Shown here: one piece after another, positions 5,279-5,482 of the stretch
Position numbering within the stretch: the stretch's first letter is position 1
How the letters are laid out: every line of letters starts with the position of its first letter
Origin: Flavobacteriales bacterium UBA6049
GTDB lineage: Bacteria; Bacteroidota; Bacteroidia; Flavobacteriales_G; Salibacteraceae
Direction of reading: 5' to 3'
Length of the DNA: 5,482 nucleotides
Assembly (NCBI GenBank): GCA_002429085.1
Contig: DIYR01000087.1
Coordinates: 1-5,482 of the forward strand
The notes under the pieces: generated by a model
Databases searched by the model: none
What the model saw: only the letters and a program-made list of their open reading frames with translations
What the model was told of the DNA's origin: nothing
Made by a program: the position numbers and the translations under genes

Positions 5279-5482
5279 TATTACGAATCATCTATTTAAT
5301 AGTTTCAGTACGCCTTACTATAAAATAATGTTGGTAATGCACATATAGTTTATATATCCATCTATTTGTGATTTTTAGCGAAACATAGATTATATACTTA
5401 AAAGGATGCGATTTACGTACAAGCGTTCATTCAGTCAGTGATAAGCCCGCAGTAGCCGAAAGTGCGTGTTTTCAGAGAAAAC
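5279..5482. other. Non-coding right flank with composition shift
   Basis: No gene is recognisable. Positions 5341-5400 hold 13 G or C in 60 bases, while 5401-5460 hold 28 in 60, an abrupt change. The string catctattt occurs twice (5289-5297 and 5359-5367). The window ends in a small inverted repeat gttttc-aga-gaaaac (5468-5482). The G+C-richer end could be the beginning of a structured RNA, the end of a gene beyond the window, or a junction; I cannot tell which. Confidence 0.4.

Noticed and set aside
5405..5440. Tiny plus-strand frame beginning ATG after aaagg
   Set aside because: It encodes only 11 residues, the purine-rich site abuts the ATG with no spacing, and nothing supports translation.
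5462..5482. GTGCG string resembling the 5' end of a group II intron
   Set aside because: Five bases are not diagnostic and no intron domain or reverse transcriptase is visible; the window ends 16 bases later.
1..5482. CRISPR array, tRNA, rRNA, transposase, toxin-antitoxin or defence genes
   Set aside because: No spaced repeat series, no tRNA cloverleaf, no rRNA-like segment and no matching protein motifs were seen on either strand.

Overview
The window is A+T-rich DNA that looks like a chromosomal segment from a marine or environmental Bacteroidota, perhaps of the Cytophagales/Flammeovirga type. That placement is an inference from four things: low G+C, weak or absent Shine-Dalgarno sites, promoter-like TAnnTTTG and TTTG elements, and protein families that look Bacteroidota-like (a two-HTH AraC regulator with a divergent N-terminus, and a four-helix membrane cyclase). 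No rRNA, tRNA, CRISPR or mobile element is recognisable.

Layout: positions 1-3034 hold three tandem same-strand genes for related alpha/beta hydrolases of the YcjY/dienelactone-hydrolase-like group. The first (1-516) is cut by the left edge, so only its C-terminal half is visible. The second (841-1812) is complete, has no signal peptide and should be cytoplasmic. The third (start at 2018, end 3034) is complete and carries a clear Sec signal peptide. Each gene is followed by its own strong intrinsic terminator (558-587, 1831-1869, 3064-3098). The second and third are preceded by a shared 66-bp upstream block with three conserved sub-motifs at identical spacing. They are therefore best read as separate, co-regulated transcription units rather than one operon.

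An AraC-family regulator follows (3183-4103), starting at a TTG codon. A membrane-anchored class III nucleotide cyclase (4137-5198, minus strand) converges on it. The last 284 bases are non-coding as far as can be seen, with a change from very A+T-rich to near-average G+C in the last 80 bases.

How they may work together (inference): the AraC protein is the obvious candidate to control the adjacent hydrolases through the repeated upstream block. The exported and cytoplasmic hydrolases would act on related ester-like or lactone-like compounds in two compartments. The cyclase is convergent and may be an unrelated neighbour. Nothing visible amounts to a defence or mobile system. The most distinctive features are the duplicated promoter-hydrolase-terminator unit and the unusual active-site residues in both the hydrolases and the cyclase.
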